From NCBI GenBank assembly GCA_937921485.1, contig CAKZSV010000007.1, positions 124,001 to 188,000 of the forward strand: a stretch of DNA of 64,000 nt, read 5' to 3'. The stretch comes from an uncultured bacterium. GTDB lineage: Bacteria; Spirochaetota; UBA4802; JAGODF01. The translations under genes were made by a program, and so were the position numbers. Numbering within the stretch: position 1 is the stretch's first letter; every line of letters begins with the position of its first letter. Positions 27,023 through 36,073 of the stretch are shown here, piece after piece. Under the pieces are notes generated by a model. It did not search any database and was not told the origin of the DNA. It saw only the letters and a program-made list of their open reading frames with translations.

Positions 27023-27652
27023 TTATTGCAGTATCGCTTCCCCTCGGCAAGGATGATCAAATAGCATCCTCTCAAGTCCAAGTGTTGCGAGCATCGCAAA
27101 AAACCTTCGCAAAGGAAAGCCAATGACATTGGTGAAAGAACCGTCAATATGTGCAATAATCAACTCTCCGGCGTGCTGTGCGGCATACGAACCGGCTTTG
27201 TCGCGCCATTCAATTATGGCAAGATAGCGTGCGATGTCATCTTCGGAAAGTTTTTTGAATGTGACGTTTGTAACTTCGGTTTGCGTGAGAATATCGCGTT
27301 TCATTTCTCGTGCGTATATCAAAGTGATTGCCGTGCAGACAGCGTGAGTTGTACCGGAAAGCAATGACAGCATGCGAAATGCATCGGAATAATCTTTCGG
27401 TTTGCCGAGGATATCGTTATTGAGCACGACAATGGTATCTGATGCGACGACAAGCTGGTTCTGGTAATCTTTTTGTGTAAAGGCAAAGACGGTGCTGGCT
27501 TTGAGAAATGAAAGACGCTCTGCATGTTCGACTGGAGTTTCGAAGAGAAGTGGTCGTTCATCCACGTCCGAAGCACGTATTTCAAATTCGGAAAAAAATT
27601 TACCGAGCAATTCTTTTCTCCGCGGAGAAGCTGAAGCAAGCACAATCTTCAT
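27023..27652 (-). CDS. maf: Maf-like nucleotide pyrophosphatase
   Basis: A 209-residue Maf protein: SASPRRKELL at the N-terminus, the Asp in VASDTIVVLNNDILGKP, and GSYAAQHAGELIIAHIDGSF with NVIGFPL. Maf proteins hydrolyse dTTP, UTP or modified nucleotides and are thought to clean the nucleotide pool. It overlaps the start-side end of rel by 4 bases at 27649-27652, so it is translated with rel. Confidence 0.93.
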   Translation of the reverse strand: MKIVLASASPRRKELLGKFFSEFEIRASDVDERPLLFETPVEHAERLSFLKASTVFAFTQKDYQNQLVVASDTIVVLNNDILGKPKDYSDAFRMLSLLSGTTHAVCTAITLIYAREMKRDILTQTEVTNVTFKKLSEDDIARYLAIIEWRDKAGSYAAQHAGELIIAHIDGSFTNVIGFPLRRFFAMLATLGLERMLFDHPCRGEAILQ

Positions 27653-29682
27653 TTGCGAACCACCTTTTCGCTCAGTTTGAACACCTCGGTGATATTTTTT
27701 ATTTTTTTCAGATGTTTCATTATTTCAGAAAGATGATCCGTGTTTCTCACTTCCAGGATCATTTTAAATTCCGCCTGATTTACGTTGATAACCTGCGCTT
27801 CAACTTTTATGATATTTGATTTACAGATCGATATTTCTTCCGCGATGTCCTTTAAAAGATTGGGTCTGTCATCGCCAAGCACTTTTATTTTCACAGGGTA
27901 GGTGGCGTTGTTGGAGTCTTCTTCCCATCGTATGTCGATGAATCGTTCTTTTTCAACGCGCATCCGTCTGAGGGAAGGGCAATTTTTCTTATGAACTGCG
28001 ATTCCGCGGCCGCGGGTGATGAATCCTACCACATCGTCCCCAGGTATCGGCTGGCAACACTGGGAAAGCCGAATGAGAACGTTAGAAGTTCCCTCCACGC
28101 TGATGCCGATTTTATTTTTTTTGGCGACTTTGCGAATTTTAATTAAATCTTTTTCTGGAACTGAGACCTCAACGGATTTTGACACCTTCGGGGTTTCAGT
28201 TTTGCCTTGTTTTTCCTTTTCAGTTTCCTGAACTTTTCTCAGGTAATTTCGAATTTTGTATCGCGCGTTTGCTGATTTGACAAATTTGAGCCATGATTCT
28301 GATGGATGTCCTTTTGCGCTTGTGAGAATCTCGACAATATCGCCGCTTTTCAGTTCTGTGCGAAGGGGCACTAAGGAATTATTAACTTTCGCCCCCACGC
28401 AGTGCGAACCGACTTCACTGTGGATGGCATAGGCAAAATCCACCGGCGTGGATCCCTGCGCCAGTTTAATAATTTTTCCTTTTGGAGTAAAAACGTAAAT
28501 TTCATCTTCGTAGAGATCCATCTTCAATTCTTTGATGAATTCTCTCGAATCGTTTTCTTTTTCGAACTTGTCGATATTCTTGAGAATGGGTAACTGACGA
28601 TATTCTTTCGCCGCTTCCTTTTCTTTTTCTTTGTATGCCCAGTGTGCCGCAATCCCGTTTTCGGCAGTACGGTGCATTTCGCGTGTGCGTATCTGTATTT
28701 CAAGCGGATGACTGTCCGGCCCTATGACGGTGGTGTGAAGAGACTGATACATGTTCGACTTCGGCACCGCGATGTAATCTTTGAACCGCGAAGTTATGGG
28801 GGTCCAGAGAGTGTGAACGACGCCGAGCACGCCGTAGCAATCGCGTATTTCTTCCGTGATAATTCTTATGGCGCGGATATCGAAAATATCATCCATTGAT
28901 TTTTGCTGGCTTTTCATCTTTCGGTAAATTGAATAATAGTGCTTCACGCGCCCGGTGATTTCCGCGTGAATGTGAAGCTCGTTGAATTTATTTTGCAAGA
29001 CGTTTCTGACGGAATCGATGAACTCATCCAGTTTGTATTTGTGCTGGGCTACTTTATTGGCGATTTCGTGGTATTCCTCATGGTTCAGACAGTGAAAAGC
29101 TAAATCTTCGAGTTCAGAGCGAATTTTTGAAATTCCCAGCCTTCCGGCAAGCGGCGCGTAAATGTCCAGCACTTCCTGCGCTATTTCGAGCTGTTTGTGC
29201 TCCGGCTGAAACATGATGGTGCGCATATTGTGGAGTTTGTCGGCGAGCTTTATGAGGATGACGCGCATGTCCTTGATTGTTGCGAGCAGCATCTTTCTCA
29301 GGTTAAACGCCTGCTCGCTCGATTTCGATTGTTTTTTTAAAGAGGAAATCTTTGTCACGCCGTCAACAAGAAGAGCAACATCCCTGCCGAATAATTTTTC
29401 TATTCCCTCAAGCGTGTTTTCAGTGTCCTCCACCACGTCATGCAGGAGAGCTGCGGCGATGGTGGAGGTATCGAGGCCCATATTCGCCAGAATAATGGCC
29501 ACTTCAAGAGGATGAATGATATACGGTTCTCCGGAAAGCCTCTGCTGCTTTTTATGCGACTCTTCCGCAAAAAGGTATGCTTTGCGTACGAGCTCGATAT
29601 CTGGATTCTGCACATTCTTATTAATTGCGTCGATGAGCGTCTCGATATCACGGCTTTTTATTTTAAGTTCTATCTCGACCAT
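27649..29682 (-). CDS. rel: Bifunctional (p)ppGpp synthetase/hydrolase
   Basis: A 677-residue RelA/SpoT protein. The hydrolase HD domain is intact (LLHDVVEDT and KLADKLHNMR), the synthetase domain has RFKDYIAVPKSNMYQSLH with the RFKD form typical of bifunctional enzymes, followed by TGS (YVFTPKGKIIKLAQGSTPVD), the zinc-finger-like region with two adjacent Cys (LSQCCQPIPGD) and a C-terminal ACT domain. It makes and degrades the stringent-response alarmone. An ATG at 29682 is preferred to TTG 29694. It lies between fdhD and maf with overlaps on both sides, so these genes form one transcript. Confidence 0.95.
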   Translation of the reverse strand: MVEIELKIKSRDIETLIDAINKNVQNPDIELVRKAYLFAEESHKKQQRLSGEPYIIHPLEVAIILANMGLDTSTIAAALLHDVVEDTENTLEGIEKLFGRDVALLVDGVTKISSLKKQSKSSEQAFNLRKMLLATIKDMRVILIKLADKLHNMRTIMFQPEHKQLEIAQEVLDIYAPLAGRLGISKIRSELEDLAFHCLNHEEYHEIANKVAQHKYKLDEFIDSVRNVLQNKFNELHIHAEITGRVKHYYSIYRKMKSQQKSMDDIFDIRAIRIITEEIRDCYGVLGVVHTLWTPITSRFKDYIAVPKSNMYQSLHTTVIGPDSHPLEIQIRTREMHRTAENGIAAHWAYKEKEKEAAKEYRQLPILKNIDKFEKENDSREFIKELKMDLYEDEIYVFTPKGKIIKLAQGSTPVDFAYAIHSEVGSHCVGAKVNNSLVPLRTELKSGDIVEILTSAKGHPSESWLKFVKSANARYKIRNYLRKVQETEKEKQGKTETPKVSKSVEVSVPEKDLIKIRKVAKKNKIGISVEGTSNVLIRLSQCCQPIPGDDVVGFITRGRGIAVHKKNCPSLRRMRVEKERFIDIRWEEDSNNATYPVKIKVLGDDRPNLLKDIAEEISICKSNIIKVEAQVINVNQAEFKMILEVRNTDHLSEIMKHLKKIKNITEVFKLSEKVVRK

Positions 29683-29690
29683 AGCTATTA

Positions 29691-30497
29691 TCAAGCATCA
29701 AATAATTCTCGGCCATTAAAAACGGTAAACGAAGAGGCGCGCACCCTGCCGATGAGCACAATCCCGTGACTGCGTGCAAGATCGATTGAAATATTAGTCG
29801 GATGTGAGCGAGATACTACAACAGGGATGCGCGCATTCAATGCTTTGGCAGTTATTTCACCGGAAATTCTGCCGGTGGATGCAAGTATTTTGTCATGCAA
29901 AGAAATTTGCCGTAAAAGCGCGTCTCCTATGATTTTGTCCACGGCGTTGTGACGGCCGATTTCATCGAAAAAAGACACGCGTTCACCCGAAGCGGTGTAG
30001 AGGGCGGCACTGTGAACGCCTCGGGTTATTTTATGGTTTTCTGAAAAGCGTAAAAATTCCTTCATAATCGTTATAATATTTTCAGCTCTCAATTGAATAC
30101 CGGGGATAGAAAAACCATTGCAGGTGACAGCAATCACTGATTGGCTACCGCATCCTGAAGGGATGCTTCGAATGCGCAGAAGCCTTTCAATCATTCGTTC
30201 ACTTTCAACTGCGGTGATGTTGATAGAAATATTCTCCGTATCAATATTAATTTTTGCGACCTCATCGGCCGACGTGATGATGCCTTCGCTGAACAAATGC
30301 CCCACGGCCAACTCGCGAAGGTCGCTTCCCGAGCTTGCAATGGTAAGATAGCGATTGCCGTTAATTGAGAGTGCAAGTGAATACTCCATACTGACGCTCA
30401 CGGTGACAGGCGAAAACGTGCCGGAAGCATATTCCCACGCATCATAATCTCGGTGGACGGGAAGTTGTTTATCTTTTTGTACTTTTGTACTGTTCAT
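29691..30497 (-). CDS. fdhD: FdhD family sulfurtransferase
   Basis: A 268-residue protein of the FdhD family, which transfers sulfur to the molybdenum cofactor of formate dehydrogenase. The conserved FDEIGRHNAVDKIIG and TGRISGEITAKA segments are present. The cysteine motif, often CxxC, here reads SGCGSQS, keeping only the first Cys. I start it at ATG 30497 (the upstream in-frame stretch to 30632 overlaps the NifU-like gene deeply). It overlaps the NifU-like gene by 29 bases and has GGAGGT about 14 nt upstream. No formate dehydrogenase gene is in the window, so its client enzyme lies elsewhere. Confidence 0.88.
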   Translation of the reverse strand: MNSTKVQKDKQLPVHRDYDAWEYASGTFSPVTVSVSMEYSLALSINGNRYLTIASSGSDLRELAVGHLFSEGIITSADEVAKINIDTENISINITAVESERMIERLLRIRSIPSGCGSQSVIAVTCNGFSIPGIQLRAENIITIMKEFLRFSENHKITRGVHSAALYTASGERVSFFDEIGRHNAVDKIIGDALLRQISLHDKILASTGRISGEITAKALNARIPVVVSRSHPTNISIDLARSHGIVLIGRVRASSFTVFNGRELFDA

Positions 30498-30837
30498 AAA
30501 TCTTACGGAACACCTCCAGAGAGAGGCGTACGCAATATTGATTGCTTTCAGGAACATCATTAAAGAGCAATTGAACTTTCCGCTCGAATTTGCCTTCGAC
30601 ATCTTCGATATTGCTATTCTGGGCGCATTCATTCAAAATCGATGCACCTGCAATTGAATAGCCGCAGCCGTACACCTCAGCACCAATATCGACGATGGCT
30701 CCTTTCCCGTCAACCACAACCGACAATCGTACCACGTCATTGCACTTTTCGCTTTTTGTTATGGCGTGAAACGTCGGCTTCGAAATACGTTTCATGCCGC
30801 GTGGCCTCAGGAAATGGTCTTTTAATACCGGATTCAA
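30469..30837 (-). CDS. NifU/IscU-like Fe-S scaffold domain protein
   Basis: A 122-residue protein resembling the N-terminal scaffold domain of NifU/IscU: VLKDHFLRPRG start, KCNDVVRLSV (C-N-D in place of C-G-D), YGCGYSIAGAS and a third Cys in NQYCVRL. These three Cys plus the Asp are the cluster-binding ligands. The start is TTG with GGGGAAAC upstream. It overlaps fdhD by 29 bases, so the scaffold and a molybdoenzyme sulfurtransferase are made together, suggesting that this copy serves a particular metalloenzyme. No cysteine desulfurase gene is nearby. Confidence 0.75.
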   Translation of the reverse strand: MNPVLKDHFLRPRGMKRISKPTFHAITKSEKCNDVVRLSVVVDGKGAIVDIGAEVYGCGYSIAGASILNECAQNSNIEDVEGKFERKVQLLFNDVPESNQYCVRLSLEVFRKIYEQYKSTKR

Positions 30838-30862
30838 CTATCGTTTCCCCAATTAAGATTTA

Positions 30863-30878
30863 CCATATTGCAATATGG
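30863..30878. promoter_or_regulatory. Perfect 16-bp palindrome
   Basis: CCATATTGCAATATGG is a perfect palindrome lying 26 bp upstream of the TTG start of the NifU-like gene and 230 bp before the Sua5 gene. Its size and position suit an operator for a dimeric regulator. The regulator is unknown. Confidence 0.4.
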
Positions 30879-30973
30879 CACATACTGCGGAAGGGTATGC
30901 ATTAATGAAAATAATTTTTTTCAAAAAAAAACATTAAGCCTTTTTCAAAAAATGCCGAAGATATAATTGTCAT

Positions 30974-31042
30974 AACACTCCTATTGTTGAATTACCAGGT
31001 TGAAGGCTTTTGCAAGAACCACTCTTGCAAAAGCTTTTTTTT
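30974..31042 (+). ncRNA. Candidate small RNA or leader ending in a terminator
   Basis: A perfect -10 hexamer TATAAT (30962-30967) points into a stretch of about 70 nt that ends in an intrinsic terminator at 31006-31042. No protein frame is present. It may be a small RNA or an attenuated leader of the Sua5-family gene at 31108. The -35 region (CCTTTT or TTTTTC) is poor, so the promoter is uncertain. Confidence 0.35.
31006..31042 (+). terminator. Rho-independent terminator
   Basis: GCTTTTGCAAGA (31006-31017) pairs perfectly with TCTTGCAAAAGC (31023-31034) around a 5-nt loop and is followed by eight T. It acts on plus-strand transcription, although no plus-strand gene lies upstream within 26 kb; see the small RNA candidate. 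Confidence 0.85.
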
Positions 31043-31107
31043 ATTTTTTTTCCGCTAAAATCGCTTGACTGCACTTCGAAGCATAAAAAGCTTCCAGCCG
31101 GAGTACG

Positions 31108-31722
31108 ATGATGCACATTTTCGAAATACATGAAAAAAATCCGCAGCGGCGCTTTATTGAAAAAACCGTTGATGTGCTTCGCAAAGGCGGCGTGATGATA
31201 TATCCCACCGATACGGTGTATGCGTACGGCTGCGATATCATGCAGAAAAATTCAATCGAAAGGATATATTCCATCAAGAAAATCCCGAAAAATAAACCGT
31301 TGAGTTTCATATTTTCCGATATCAGCCAGCTTCATGAATATGTGAGAAATGTTTCAGACCAGGCGTTTAAAATCATGAAGAAAGTTTTTCCGGGTCCGTA
31401 CACGTTCATTTTCAAAGCGTCAAAAACTGTTCCCAGGATAGCCATCACACATCAGAAAACGATTGGCGTGAGGATACCGGATAATATCATTGCGCTCGAG
31501 TTGGTGAATGCACTCGGAAGGCCGATTCTTTCCGCCGGCGTGAATCTTGAAGACGGTTCATACGTCATTGAACCCACGCTCATTGACAAACAATTGAGAA
31601 ATGAAGTTGACATAATTATCAATTGCGGCCCTAAGTTATCTGAGCCTTCGACAATAATCGATTTTTCGGAAGATGAACCGAAGCTGATTCGACAGGGGAA
31701 GGGCGAAATTTTCTTTTTATAA
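31108..31722 (+). CDS. Sua5/YciO/YrdC family protein
   Basis: A 204-residue protein of the Sua5/YrdC fold: GGVMIYPTDTVYAYGCD, then the KKIPKNKPLSFIFSD region (the KxR/KxxRP-type motif reads KNKPLS), FPGPYTFIFKAS and TIGVRIPDN. The YrdC/Sua5 family makes threonylcarbamoyl-AMP for tRNA t6A modification; the YciO branch, to which this seems closest by length and the GVRIPD pattern, is less well characterised. GGAG precedes two consecutive ATGs (31108 and 31111). A terminator upstream may attenuate it. Confidence 0.85.
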   Translation: MMHIFEIHEKNPQRRFIEKTVDVLRKGGVMIYPTDTVYAYGCDIMQKNSIERIYSIKKIPKNKPLSFIFSDISQLHEYVRNVSDQAFKIMKKVFPGPYTFIFKASKTVPRIAITHQKTIGVRIPDNIIALELVNALGRPILSAGVNLEDGSYVIEPTLIDKQLRNEVDIIINCGPKLSEPSTIIDFSEDEPKLIRQGKGEIFFL

Positions 31723-31783
31723 TTACATCGGCGGAAGATGCCGTTAATTGTATTATACTGTAACATATTTTTGAGAGGGCACA

Positions 31784-32107
31784 ATGGACTGGCTTCACGA
31801 CATGTTTTTGGTACTACGATCGATTGCCATACTTCTTGCAATCGGTGCTGCTATTTCCTGGTATTTTTACTACTATAAGATGCGCGACCTTTTTGCCGGT
31901 TTTATGGGCGGCTTCGTTGTTGGTGTCATAGGGGCGCTCATAGGTGCATTTATTCTGGACAAACTGTTCTACGATATCACTGTTAAAATATTGGCCTTTC
32001 TTGCCCGCGATGCCGGAGTGAACATCATTGCCGGCATCATTGGCGGATTCATTGCGGTGTTTATCATGAACCGGCTGAATCACAACAAGGAAAGAAGAAA
32101 ATATTAA
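31784..32107 (+). CDS. Small glycine-rich membrane protein
   Basis: A 107-residue protein with three predicted membrane segments (about 7-29, 38-60 and 78-95) rich in glycine (GGFVVGVIGALIGAFI and GIIGGFIAVFIM), which recalls the transglycosylase-associated/YeaQ family but is too weak to assign. GAGAGGG precedes the ATG. It ends 4 nt before the convergent radical SAM gene. Confidence 0.6.
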   Translation: MDWLHDMFLVLRSIAILLAIGAAISWYFYYYKMRDLFAGFMGGFVVGVIGALIGAFILDKLFYDITVKILAFLARDAGVNIIAGIIGGFIAVFIMNRLNHNKERRKY

Positions 32108-32111
32108 TCGT

Positions 32112-33749
32112 TTAGCCGCACAGCCATTCCGGTAGAGCGGGAAACTTCTCCCGCATTATCGTCTTTTCAAGCGGGCGTTCAAGTATAAGCTTCTCCGCAC
32201 CTTTGGCACCCAATCCCGGTATATATTTAAGTGCAGAGTAGGGAAGGGTATTGATGTCAAAGGGGAGGGGAATTGCCACCAAAGATCGTTCCTGATGCGC
32301 CAGCACAAGAACATCGAACAATTCTTCAGCTTCAAAAGCAAAAGGAATTTTCACAGTTATTGGATAGCTTGCAATCTGCCGGGCATAGGAATACGTGCGC
32401 TGTGCCGTTTCAAGCCGAAGCTTGCGCAGGACAGTTCCCGGCGGATAGATTTTTTTCAGCATGGCGTTATCAATATCCTTGCGGATTTTTTCGCGATAGT
32501 ATTCGTAGCGTTTTCGCACAGGAGTATTCGGTGTTCTGACAGCGTTTCCAGCAGGTGTCCCTTTGATAGGATTGATACTTCGAATATTGATACGCTTCAC
32601 CAGCAGTCCCATATCCAACATAGTTTTTAAATAATCATAATTCAATTTAAACGTCTCTTCGCTTTCACCGGGCAAGCCGTGGATGAGATTTACGCCGGGT
32701 AGCAGCTTGGGAATTCCTTCTTGTCGCGTGCCGCAGATTTCATTAATCATTTTTACGGCATAAACTGCTTCATCAGGGGACACTTTTAAGTTATTTGCTC
32801 GTACCACATTTTCATCAAACGATTCAATGCCCAGCGCAATGGTATCGCCCGGCGTAATCATCCCGGCAATGGCGCCTAAAATCTCAGCCGATTCATCGGG
32901 AAAATGTACGATGCTTCCCGGATTTGCGTTATCGATATTCAGAAGTTGAATCCTGCCGTTAATGCGGCGTTTTTGTAATTCATTAAAAAGAGATAGTGCC
33001 GTTTTCGGATTGGGTTTGGAAAAGCCGTTTCGATACTCTTCACACTGTGAACCGTACTGGATGATATCGGGCTGACATCCAAGCCTGAATCGCGATATCC
33101 CGCATTCGATGAGCATGTCGATTTCATCGATAATGGCAGATGCCGCACGCGTTGATACACCCGAACGCAGATATTCCTGGCAGAAGCTGCACTTTGAAAG
33201 CCGTGGACATCCCCGGTATGTTTCAATCTCGCATATGAGATGGGGATATTCGGGATGCAGACGGACAACCGGTGCACCCAGAACCGACCAGCGGGCGATA
33301 TCGTCTGCCGAACGCTCGCCGGATTTCGGAAAACCCTTCGCGTAATTGTGGGCAAAGAATTCTATATCTCCCGGTATGTCGTGGGCGTTGCGGCAACCGG
33401 CATCGATTGCCCGCCGACCGATTGCACCGCCAAGATAGAATCTGCACTGCGCGTTCTGCGAAATAATTGTTGTAATTTCTTTTTGCGTTCCGATGCGCGC
33501 ATGCAGATATTTTCCCGGCACCACCGCACCGCCGATGACGAACACTGCGTCGAATGTTTCATCTACTGCATACTCATCCGCGCGCAACTGGTCAATAGTA
33601 CAATATGCAATTAAAGAAGGATTGACTCCCGCGTCCGCAAGCGCGCCATACACGTACCGGGGGTAGGGTGCGATGAAGGGCGGTACGCCAAAGCATGCAG
33701 GTTCATCAACGTAGCAATCTAAAATGAGATAACGCGAATCTGGCTTCAT
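32112..33749 (-). CDS. Radical SAM enzyme with C-terminal helix-hairpin-helix
   Basis: A 545-residue protein: an N-terminal region of about 170 residues resembling a cobalamin-binding-like Rossmann domain, a radical SAM core with cysteines in GCPRLSKCSFC (spacing C-x5-C-x2-C rather than the usual C-x3-C-x2-C), and a C-terminal helix-hairpin-helix motif (YIPGLGAKGAEKLI). This is the layout of COG1031, which is mainly archaeal; substrate unknown. A nucleic-acid target is suggested by the HhH. It starts at ATG 33749 with GGGAG upstream, 8 nt after the HD gene. Confidence 0.75.
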   Translation of the reverse strand: MKPDSRYLILDCYVDEPACFGVPPFIAPYPRYVYGALADAGVNPSLIAYCTIDQLRADEYAVDETFDAVFVIGGAVVPGKYLHARIGTQKEITTIISQNAQCRFYLGGAIGRRAIDAGCRNAHDIPGDIEFFAHNYAKGFPKSGERSADDIARWSVLGAPVVRLHPEYPHLICEIETYRGCPRLSKCSFCQEYLRSGVSTRAASAIIDEIDMLIECGISRFRLGCQPDIIQYGSQCEEYRNGFSKPNPKTALSLFNELQKRRINGRIQLLNIDNANPGSIVHFPDESAEILGAIAGMITPGDTIALGIESFDENVVRANNLKVSPDEAVYAVKMINEICGTRQEGIPKLLPGVNLIHGLPGESEETFKLNYDYLKTMLDMGLLVKRINIRSINPIKGTPAGNAVRTPNTPVRKRYEYYREKIRKDIDNAMLKKIYPPGTVLRKLRLETAQRTYSYARQIASYPITVKIPFAFEAEELFDVLVLAHQERSLVAIPLPFDINTLPYSALKYIPGLGAKGAEKLILERPLEKTIMREKFPALPEWLCG

Positions 33750-33757
33750 GTGGTGAT

Positions 33758-34303
33758 TCAGACTCCCACTACCTGATGGATATCAATCCGCAAATGGCGA
33801 TTGATTTTCGCCTCTATTGCCATAATGAGGGCTTTGTTTTTCTGAATCATTTCGCGCCGCTCTTCGGTGGTACCATACCGAGCGATCAGGTCATCAACCC
33901 GGGTATGAATCGAAACTATTTCATCATGCATCACGCATTTATCGGCATAATACACAATCTCGCGCTCCTCAAGCGGACCGTCTGCATTGAAATCGGTGAA
34001 AAAAACGTGCTGCTCAACAATGTACGCTACGGAGGGAAGGCCGAGAGTGCGAAGGAGTTCTGCACCGGTGGAATCGTGGCGCTCGCCTGTTTCGAGAGAG
34101 CGGGTTTTGGTGATATCGTGAAGCAATGCTCCGGCAATCACAAGCGCGCGATGTATTTTACAGCCTTCCGCAAGATTATCGATAATCTTCAGCGCCACAT
34201 TCATCACCTGTTTGGAGTGTGCAATGATGTTGGGAAGCATGTGATATTCCCGCATCAGATCGCAGCACTCTTTTTCGGTAGGTATTCTTTCCACAATCAG
34301 CAA
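33758..34303 (-). CDS. HD-domain phosphohydrolase-like protein
   Basis: A 181-residue HD superfamily protein of the small HDIG type: IAHSKQV (first His), LLHDITKT (HD pair) and a later His in EQHVFF, then Asp in YYADKC. It probably hydrolyses a nucleotide or phosphate monoester. The start is TTG at 34303 with GTAGGGG just upstream; no ATG occurs before residue 17. It is 8 nt upstream of the radical SAM gene and could share a role with it. Confidence 0.75.
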   Translation of the reverse strand: MLIVERIPTEKECCDLMREYHMLPNIIAHSKQVMNVALKIIDNLAEGCKIHRALVIAGALLHDITKTRSLETGERHDSTGAELLRTLGLPSVAYIVEQHVFFTDFNADGPLEEREIVYYADKCVMHDEIVSIHTRVDDLIARYGTTEERREMIQKNKALIMAIEAKINRHLRIDIHQVVGV

Positions 34304-34356
34304 TCGCCCCTACTACCCAGGCTACAATCTTTACGTTTCGGGGCAACCTTTTTTTG

Positions 34357-35643
34357 TCAGGCGCGCACCACGGGGATTTCGTTCCACGAGGTGGTATAGC
34401 GCGGAGAGAGAAACGCGCGGCGCATGTGCCACGCCTGCCCGATGCCTTCTGATGCGCAAAAAACTGTCCGCGCGCCGAAGCGTTCGTTGACCCGGTCGAT
34501 CACAGAAAAGAGGCGTTTTTCCCGGGTAATTTCATGCGCGGATTCGAAAAGACCTGCCGATTCAAAGCGTCCGTCCACAATTTCCGCAAGCATAACGCCG
34601 GCTTTTTTGTAGCGGAAGCCCTCGCGGTAGATCCGCTCCAGGCAATGGGCAGCATGCCGGATGAGCGCAAAGCTCGAGGAGGTGGGCAGCGGAAGGCGAT
34701 AGGAAATGAAATTCGAATACTGCGGTTCGTCGGAAAAGGGATTGGTTGCGAGAAATACTCCGACGAATGAGGCAGCGCAATGTTGCCGCCGAAGCTTTTC
34801 CGCCGCGCGCGATGCGTAGCTGGCAACAGCTTCCCGCAGCGGCTCGAAAGATTCGACGGGTGTTCCGAACGAACGTGAGCTTACAATTCCCTTGCGCGGC
34901 GACGCGACATCCTCGATGGATAGACAGGATATTCCGCGAAGTTCCCATGCGGTTCGAAGCCCTACCACGGTCATGTGCGCGCGAATCCAGGAATCGGGAA
35001 GATCGCGAAACTGGCGTGCCGTATGCACGCCCATGCGATTGAGAAGCGCTCCATAGCGCGGACCGATTCCCCAGACTTCCTTCACGGGCGTCTGCTCAAG
35101 AACCGCATCGATATCCGCGCCGCCGATATCGAATACGCCCTCCTGTGGGCAATTGTGCTTCGCCCGGTGATTGGCAAGTTTGGCGAGCGTCTTTGTGGGA
35201 CCGATTCCGACCGAGATGGGAATTCCCGTCCAGCGCTCGACCGTCTGGCGGATTTTTTTCCCGTAGGTTTCGCGCGCGGCATGCTCCATTCTGCCGAGAT
35301 CAAGAAACGCCTCGTCGATCGAATAGATTTCCATGCGGGGAGAAAACGCCGCAAGCGTTTCCATCACCCGATGCGAAATGTCCCCATAGAGGGTGTAATT
35401 CGACGAAAAGACGCTCACGCCGTGTTTGCGGATAAATTCTCTGCACTCGTGAAGCGGCGCGCCGAACTTCAGCCCGAGTTTTTTTACTTCGTTTGAGCGC
35501 GCCACCACATTGCCGTCGTTGTTTGAAAGCACAATCACCGGCCGCGCTGCAAGATCGGGCCGGAAGATGCGCTCGCACGACACGTAAAAATTATTACAGT
35601 CCACCAGCGCGATGGCGCGGCCGTCAGAGCGAATGCACGACAT
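34357..35643 (-). CDS. umuC: Y-family DNA polymerase V catalytic subunit
   Basis: A 428-residue UmuC homologue: [37 protein letters not shown] and [14 protein letters not shown], which give the catalytic Asp and Glu residues of the Y-family palm, followed by the helix-hairpin-helix (VWGIGPRY) and little finger. It copies damaged DNA, error-prone, when activated by RecA. I start it at ATG 35643, where GGGGTG lies upstream; it overlaps umuD by 20 bases. The whole umuDC block is clearly GC-richer than the surrounding genes, a sign of horizontal acquisition. Confidence 0.94.
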   Translation of the reverse strand: MSCIRSDGRAIALVDCNNFYVSCERIFRPDLAARPVIVLSNNDGNVVARSNEVKKLGLKFGAPLHECREFIRKHGVSVFSSNYTLYGDISHRVMETLAAFSPRMEIYSIDEAFLDLGRMEHAARETYGKKIRQTVERWTGIPISVGIGPTKTLAKLANHRAKHNCPQEGVFDIGGADIDAVLEQTPVKEVWGIGPRYGALLNRMGVHTARQFRDLPDSWIRAHMTVVGLRTAWELRGISCLSIEDVASPRKGIVSSRSFGTPVESFEPLREAVASYASRAAEKLRRQHCAASFVGVFLATNPFSDEPQYSNFISYRLPLPTSSSFALIRHAAHCLERIYREGFRYKKAGVMLAEIVDGRFESAGLFESAHEITREKRLFSVIDRVNERFGARTVFCASEGIGQAWHMRRAFLSPRYTTSWNEIPVVRA

Positions 35644-36061
35644 GGGCCACCACACCCCAGATTTCAAACTGCATTTCATTGGTTACTTCAATTGGTTCAA
35701 AGCCGTCGTTTTCCGGCAGAAGATACAGTTTCCCATTCTGTTTTGAAAGGCGCTTTACGGTAAGCTCGCCGTTTACTGCCGCAATCACCACCCGGTTGTG
35801 TTCCGCCGGCAGGGCGCGGTCCACCACCAGGATATCGCCGGAATGGATGCCGGCACCCACCATTGAATCGCCCGCGACGCGCACGAAAAACGTTGCCGCC
35901 GGATGCCGAATCAAAAGCTCGTTGAGGTCGAGCTTCCGGTCGATATAGTCGTCGGCGGGAGAGGGAAAGCCGGCGGGAATGGCGGCCAGAAACAGCGGAA
36001 AACAATAAATATGCCGGATGTCGAATTCCCAGATTGTTTCAACGCAACATTGGTTTTTCAT
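35624..36061 (-). CDS. umuD: UmuD-like protease, S24 family
   Basis: A 145-residue UmuD homologue. The Ser-Lys dyad is Ser66 (GDSM) and Lys103 (TVKRL). The self-cleavage site, Cys-Gly in E. coli UmuD, is Ala30-Gly31 here (PAGFPSP), as in LexA. After RecA-stimulated cleavage UmuD' joins UmuC as polymerase V. The ATG at 36061 has AGGTGAG upstream. The operator-like dyad at 36074-36090 lies just outside that site, which fits SOS control. Confidence 0.94.
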   Translation of the reverse strand: MKNQCCVETIWEFDIRHIYCFPLFLAAIPAGFPSPADDYIDRKLDLNELLIRHPAATFFVRVAGDSMVGAGIHSGDILVVDRALPAEHNRVVIAAVNGELTVKRLSKQNGKLYLLPENDGFEPIEVTNEMQFEIWGVVAHVVHSL

Positions 36062-36073
36062 ACTCTCTCACCT

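Noticed and set aside
30874..30890. TGGCAC-like sigma54 promoter before the Sua5 gene
   Set aside because: The GG and GC elements are not 10 bp apart.
33776..34399. Plus-strand ORF (207 residues) antisense to the HD gene
   Set aside because: Overlaps the well-supported HD and umuC ends on the other strand; no motif.
34975..35496. Plus-strand ORF antisense to umuC
   Set aside because: GC-rich reading in the wrong frame of umuC; expected by chance at this composition.
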